Assembly (NCBI GenBank): GCA_020633495.1
Contig: JACKDR010000010.1
Location: 124,001 to 188,000, forward strand
Direction of reading: 5' to 3'
DNA length: 64,000 bases
DNA from: Kofleriaceae bacterium
GTDB taxonomy: Bacteria > Myxococcota_A > Polyangia > Haliangiales > Haliangiaceae
The position numbers and the translations under genes are program-made. Under the pieces are notes generated by a model. The model did not search any database. It saw nothing but the letters and a program-made list of their open reading frames with translations, and was not told the DNA's origin. Positions 60,671 through 64,000 of the stretch are shown here, in pieces; position 1 is the stretch's first letter; the number at the start of each line of letters is the position of its first letter.

Positions 60671-61959
60671 CCACGCCCGTCCGCAAAGAACCCTCGATGG
60701 AGACCCAGAAGGCGCTGCTCGCCGGGTACTTCTCCCGGCTGGCGCGCGCCAAGGAGGACAAGCGCCCGGTCGTCTACACCTTCGTCCCCGGCAACCTCGC
60801 CGAGCTGCTCGGCGCCTTCGACGTCGCGCCGGTCTACCCCGAGGTCAACGCGCTGCAGTCGGCGATGCGCCAGCGGTCGAGCGACTTCATCCGCGAGGCC
60901 GAGCGCGCCGGCCACTCCGAGGACGTCTGCAGCTACGTCAAGTGCGACCTCGGCATGATGATGAAGGGCAACGTCGGCCCGACCGGCGAGGTCATCCCGC
61001 CGCCCGACCTGCTGCTCTTGTCGTTCACCGGCTGCTTCACGTTCATGAAGTGGTTCGAGCTGCTGCGCGACCAGTACGACTGCGAGGTCGCGATGCTCCA
61101 CATCCCCTACCAGGGCGATGGCGAGATCACCGACGAGATGCGCCGCTACGTCGTCGACCAGCTGCAGCGCGAGGTCATCCCCAAGCTCGAGAAGGTCGCC
61201 GGCCACCGCCTCGATCTCGACCGGCTGCGCGAGCGGCTGGCCCGATCGCGCAAGGCCGAGGACGACCTGGCCTGGGTGTTCCGCGCCGCCCAGCACCGGC
61301 CGTCGCCGATCGACGCCTACTTCGGCGGCGTCTACTACATCGGCCCGATCTTCACCTCGTTCCGCGGCACCGACGAGGCCTGCGCCTACTACGCCGAGCT
61401 GCGCGCCGACGTCGAGGCCCGGCTGGCCGCCGGCGAGGGCCCGACGACGCCGTCGGGGACGCTGTCCGATCAGAAGTTCCGCCTGGTGGTCGAGGGGCCG
61501 CCCAACTGGACCTCGTTCCGCGACTTCTGGAAGATCTTCCACGACGAGGGCGCGGTCGCGGTGGCGTCGACCTACACCCAGGTCGGCGGCACCTACGAGC
61601 GCGGCTTCCGTCACGACCCGGCCAACCCGCTCGAGTCGCTCGCCGACTACTGCCTGTCCTGTTACACGAACCTGTCGCTGCCGGCGCGCTCGAAGGTCCT
61701 CGCCGACATGGTCAAGGAGTACGACGCCGACGGCTTCGTGGTCCACAGCGTCAAGAGCTGCAACTCGTTCTCGGCGGGGCAGCTGCACATGCTGCGCGAG
61801 GTCGAGAAGCTGACCGGCCTGCCGGGCGGGTTCATCGAGTCCGACCTGGTCGACGCCCGCTACTACGGCCACTCCAACATCAAGAACCGGATCGAGAGCT
61901 ACCTGCAGATGCTGGCGGCCCGGCGCGGCGCGTCGCGGCCCACGGAGGTGCGCGCATGA
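60667..61959 (+). CDS. bcrB: Benzoyl-CoA reductase subunit B
   Basis: 430 residues. Cys-bearing segments fit the family: SEDVCSYVKCDLGMMM, LLLLSFTGCFTFMKWFE, LADYCLSCYTNLSL and VVHSVKSCNSFSAGQL. HIPYQGDGEITDEMRRYVVDQL is characteristic of BcrB of the ATP-dependent enzyme. With BcrC it holds the substrate and an iron-sulfur cluster for the Birch-type two-electron reduction of the aromatic ring. ATGA overlaps on both sides. Confidence 0.93.
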   Translation: MTTPVRKEPSMETQKALLAGYFSRLARAKEDKRPVVYTFVPGNLAELLGAFDVAPVYPEVNALQSAMRQRSSDFIREAERAGHSEDVCSYVKCDLGMMMKGNVGPTGEVIPPPDLLLLSFTGCFTFMKWFELLRDQYDCEVAMLHIPYQGDGEITDEMRRYVVDQLQREVIPKLEKVAGHRLDLDRLRERLARSRKAEDDLAWVFRAAQHRPSPIDAYFGGVYYIGPIFTSFRGTDEACAYYAELRADVEARLAAGEGPTTPSGTLSDQKFRLVVEGPPNWTSFRDFWKIFHDEGAVAVASTYTQVGGTYERGFRHDPANPLESLADYCLSCYTNLSLPARSKVLADMVKEYDADGFVVHSVKSCNSFSAGQLHMLREVEKLTGLPGGFIESDLVDARYYGHSNIKNRIESYLQMLAARRGASRPTEVRA

Positions 61960-63266
61960 AGGTCTTCCTCGGAGTCGATCTCGGCTCGACCACCAGCAAG
62001 GCGGTGCTCGTCGACGAGGCCGAGCGCGTCGTCGGCCGCGGCATCACCAACACCCGCTCCAACTACGACGTCGCGGTCGAGGTCGCCCGGCGCGACGCCA
62101 TCACCGACGCGCGCCTGGCGATGACGCTGGGCCTGGTCGGCGACGCCGGCGCGGCGATCGCCCAGGCCTTCTGGGTCGAGCAGGACCTGCTGCGGCTCGA
62201 GCGCCTGCGCCAGACCTGCCGGGCCGCCGCCGCGGCGACGCCGGGCGAGGGGCCACGCCTGGCCCCCACCGTCGACATGATCCTGGCCCGACTGTTCGAC
62301 GAGGCCGACACGCTGTTCAACGCCGAGGCCCGGACCCGCGGCTCGTTCTTCCGCGACATCGTCGGCGCCCGCTTCCACGCCCTCGCCGAGGAGGTCTGCC
62401 AGCGCGGCGCGATCGACTTCGAGCGCCTGCTCGGCGTCTACGACCGGGCGATCCTCGAGGCCGAGAACGAGGTCATCGACGCCTCGTTCGACGAGATGTT
62501 CGCGGCCGCGATCGAGCGCGCCGGCGTCGAGGGCCCGGCCCGCGACGCCGCGCTGGCCGCGGCCGAGCGCGCCGGCGGCGAGGCGATCGACCTGGCCGGC
62601 TTCGTCGGCACCGGCTACGGCCGGGCCCGCCTGCCGTTCCCGCGCGACTGCATCCGCTCCGAGATCCTGTGCCACGGCCTGGGCGCGTTCACGATGCTGC
62701 CGCAGACCCGCACCGTCCTCGACATCGGCGGCCAGGACACCAAGGCGATCCAGGTCGACGAGCGCGGCCTGGTGACGTCGTTCCAGATGAACGACCGCTG
62801 CGCCGCCGGCTGCGGCCGCTACCTCGGCTACATCGCCGACGAGCTGTCGCTGGGCCTGCACGAGCTGGGGCCGCTGGCGCTGCAGGCGCGGCGGCCGTCG
62901 CGGATCACCTCGACGTGCACGGTCTTCGCCGGCACCGAGATCCGCGACCTGCTGTCGGTGGGCGAGAAGCGCGAGGACGTCCTCAGCGGCCTGCACCGCG
63001 CGATCATCACGCGGGCGATGAGCCTGCTGGCCCGCTCGGGCGGCGTCTACGACGAGCTGACCTTCACCGGCGGCGTCGCCCGCAACGAGGCCGCGGTGGC
63101 GGCGCTGCGCGACATGGTCTTCACCCACTACGGTCCCCGGACCGTCAACGTCCACACCGACTCGATCTACACCGGCGCGCTGGGCGCGGCGCTGTTCGCC
63201 AAGCGCGGCGTGCCGGCGGAAGACCTCGACGACGCCAAGAAGGAGTGCACCGGATGCAGCGCCTGA
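61956..63266 (+). CDS. bcrA: Benzoyl-CoA reductase ATPase subunit A
   Basis: 436 residues, ASKHA (BadF/BcrA) fold. Phosphate loop 1: VDLGSTTSKAVLVD; loop 2: LDIGGQDTKAIQVDERG; adenosine region: LTFTGGVARNEAAV. The bridging [4Fe-4S] cysteines are in NDRCAAGCGRYLGYIADEL and STCTVFAGTEIRDLLSVG. A ~130-residue helical insert (residues ~75-200) distinguishes BcrA from BcrD. It couples ATP hydrolysis to low-potential electron transfer into BcrBC. It ends ECTGCSA and overlaps bcrD by 13 bases. Confidence 0.93.
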   Translation: MKVFLGVDLGSTTSKAVLVDEAERVVGRGITNTRSNYDVAVEVARRDAITDARLAMTLGLVGDAGAAIAQAFWVEQDLLRLERLRQTCRAAAAATPGEGPRLAPTVDMILARLFDEADTLFNAEARTRGSFFRDIVGARFHALAEEVCQRGAIDFERLLGVYDRAILEAENEVIDASFDEMFAAAIERAGVEGPARDAALAAAERAGGEAIDLAGFVGTGYGRARLPFPRDCIRSEILCHGLGAFTMLPQTRTVLDIGGQDTKAIQVDERGLVTSFQMNDRCAAGCGRYLGYIADELSLGLHELGPLALQARRPSRITSTCTVFAGTEIRDLLSVGEKREDVLSGLHRAIITRAMSLLARSGGVYDELTFTGGVARNEAAVAALRDMVFTHYGPRTVNVHTDSIYTGALGAALFAKRGVPAEDLDDAKKECTGCSA

Positions 63267-64000
63267 CCTGTGCCGGCATCGACGTCGGCTCGAGCTCGAT
63301 CAAGGTGGCGATCGTCGACGACGACGGCGCCTCCGCCCAGCTGCGCACGACCGTCGTCGAGCGGATCCGCCGCCGCGACCCCCGGGTCGTGATGCGCGCC
63401 ACCGTCGACAGCGCCCTCGCCGACGTCCAGCTGGACCTCGGCGACCTGGCCTACGTGGCGTCGACCGGCGACGGCGACGTCGCCGAGGGCGTGCGCACCG
63501 GCCACTTCTACGGCATGACCTGCCACGCCCGCGGCGGGCTGTTCCTCGAGCCGCGCGCCCGCGCGGTGCTCGACGTCGGGGCGCTGTGGGCCCGGGCGAT
63601 CGTCGTCGACGACCGCTCGAAGGTCATCAACAGCCGCATGACCTCGCAGTGCGCGGCCGGCACCGGGCAGTTCATCGAGAACATCGCCCGCTACCTGGGG
63701 GTCCGGCTCGACGAGGTCGGCCCGCTGTCGCTGACCGCGACCCGGCCCGAGCCGGTGTCGGGCATCTGCGCGGTGCTGGCCGAGACCGACGTCATCAACA
63801 TGGTGTCGCGCGGCATCTCGACCGCCGAGATCCTGCGCGGCATCCACGAGTCGGTGGCGATCCGGCTGGCCAAGCTGCTGCGCTCGGCCAAGGCGACCTC
63901 GCCGGTGCTGGTCACCGGCGGCCTCGCCTCCGACGCCGGCCTGCTGCGCTGCCTGACCGAGCGGCTCAACGAGGGCGGCCGCGAGACCGAGCTGGTCACT
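63254..64000 (+). CDS. bcrD: Benzoyl-CoA reductase ATPase subunit D (3' end cut by window)
   Basis: 249 codons visible; the family is about 280, so ~30 are missing. ASKHA motifs: AGIDVGSSSIKVAIVDDDG, LDVGALWARAIVVDD, VLVTGGLASDAGLLR. Cluster cysteines: SQCAAGTGQFIENIARYLGV and SGICAVLAETDVINMVSRG. The protein lacks the insert seen in BcrA. It pairs with BcrA as the ATP-driven electron activase. In LDVGALWAR the usual Gln/Asp of loop 2 (G-G-Q-D) is replaced, as seen in some BcrD sequences. The gene overlaps bcrA by 13 bases. Confidence 0.92.
   Translation, partial: MQRLTCAGIDVGSSSIKVAIVDDDGASAQLRTTVVERIRRRDPRVVMRATVDSALADVQLDLGDLAYVASTGDGDVAEGVRTGHFYGMTCHARGGLFLEPRARAVLDVGALWARAIVVDDRSKVINSRMTSQCAAGTGQFIENIARYLGVRLDEVGPLSLTATRPEPVSGICAVLAETDVINMVSRGISTAEILRGIHESVAIRLAKLLRSAKATSPVLVTGGLASDAGLLRCLTERLNEGGRETELVT

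Overview
The window is very GC-rich (coding regions mostly use G or C at the third codon position). Its gene content suggests a Myxococcota-type bacterium, perhaps a Haliangiales/Kofleriaceae relative: eukaryotic-like Ser/Thr kinases (one fused to an AAA/TPR module), many small lipoproteins rich in Asp, Gly or Cys, a collagen-like lipoprotein, a trypsin-like protease with Cys-rich repeats, and GTG starts. This is inference from gene content; no rRNA or marker gene is present. Four genes look broken by single-base indels, so the source may be an imperfectly polished assembly.

Layout. 1-1725: truncated protein ending in a BRCT-like domain. 1909-6521: the most unusual locus. It has a promoter, an attenuator-like leader, two different tRNA-like RNAs inside duplicated flanks, then five tightly packed genes: a Ro60-like helical/vWA protein, an unknown protein, a JAMM peptidase, a ubiquitin-like protein and an E1/ThiF-like enzyme. 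6511-21706: hypothetical lipoproteins, MarC, three Ser/Thr kinases, a C39-like protease, a GNAT, an amidohydrolase, and two copies of a palindromic intergenic repeat. 21850-25863: three-gene exopolysaccharide export/synthesis operon (periplasmic coiled-coil protein, membrane-fusion protein, GT2 synthase) with a divergent, frameshifted TIM-barrel-like lipoprotein. 25860-27816: a propeller-like repeat protein and a zinc-ribbon protein.

27860-35714: divergent Nap-type nitrate reductase region. The minus arm is napD-napA-duplicated napB-like cytochrome-two small genes-beta-barrel. The plus arm is a tetraheme lipoprotein cytochrome, a four-cluster ferredoxin and an NrfD-type membrane subunit, which together probably pass quinol electrons to NapA in place of NapC. 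35755-56311: regulator/oxidoreductase pair (LysR and NmrA), metallo-beta-lactamase-fold lipoprotein, methyltransferases, VanW, amidase, more lipoproteins, a secreted protease and surface proteins.

56438-64000: anaerobic benzoyl-CoA pathway of the Thauera (ATP-dependent) type: oah on the minus strand, and had-dch-bcrC-bcrB-bcrA-bcrD on the plus strand, the last cut by the window edge. Two FNR/CRP-like palindromes lie between oah and had, each about 42 bp upstream of a start codon. With the nap locus this implies nitrate-linked anaerobic aromatic degradation, unexpected in this type of organism. The tRNA-like RNA plus Ro60-like plus ubiquitin-like operon is the best candidate for a little-known biological system.
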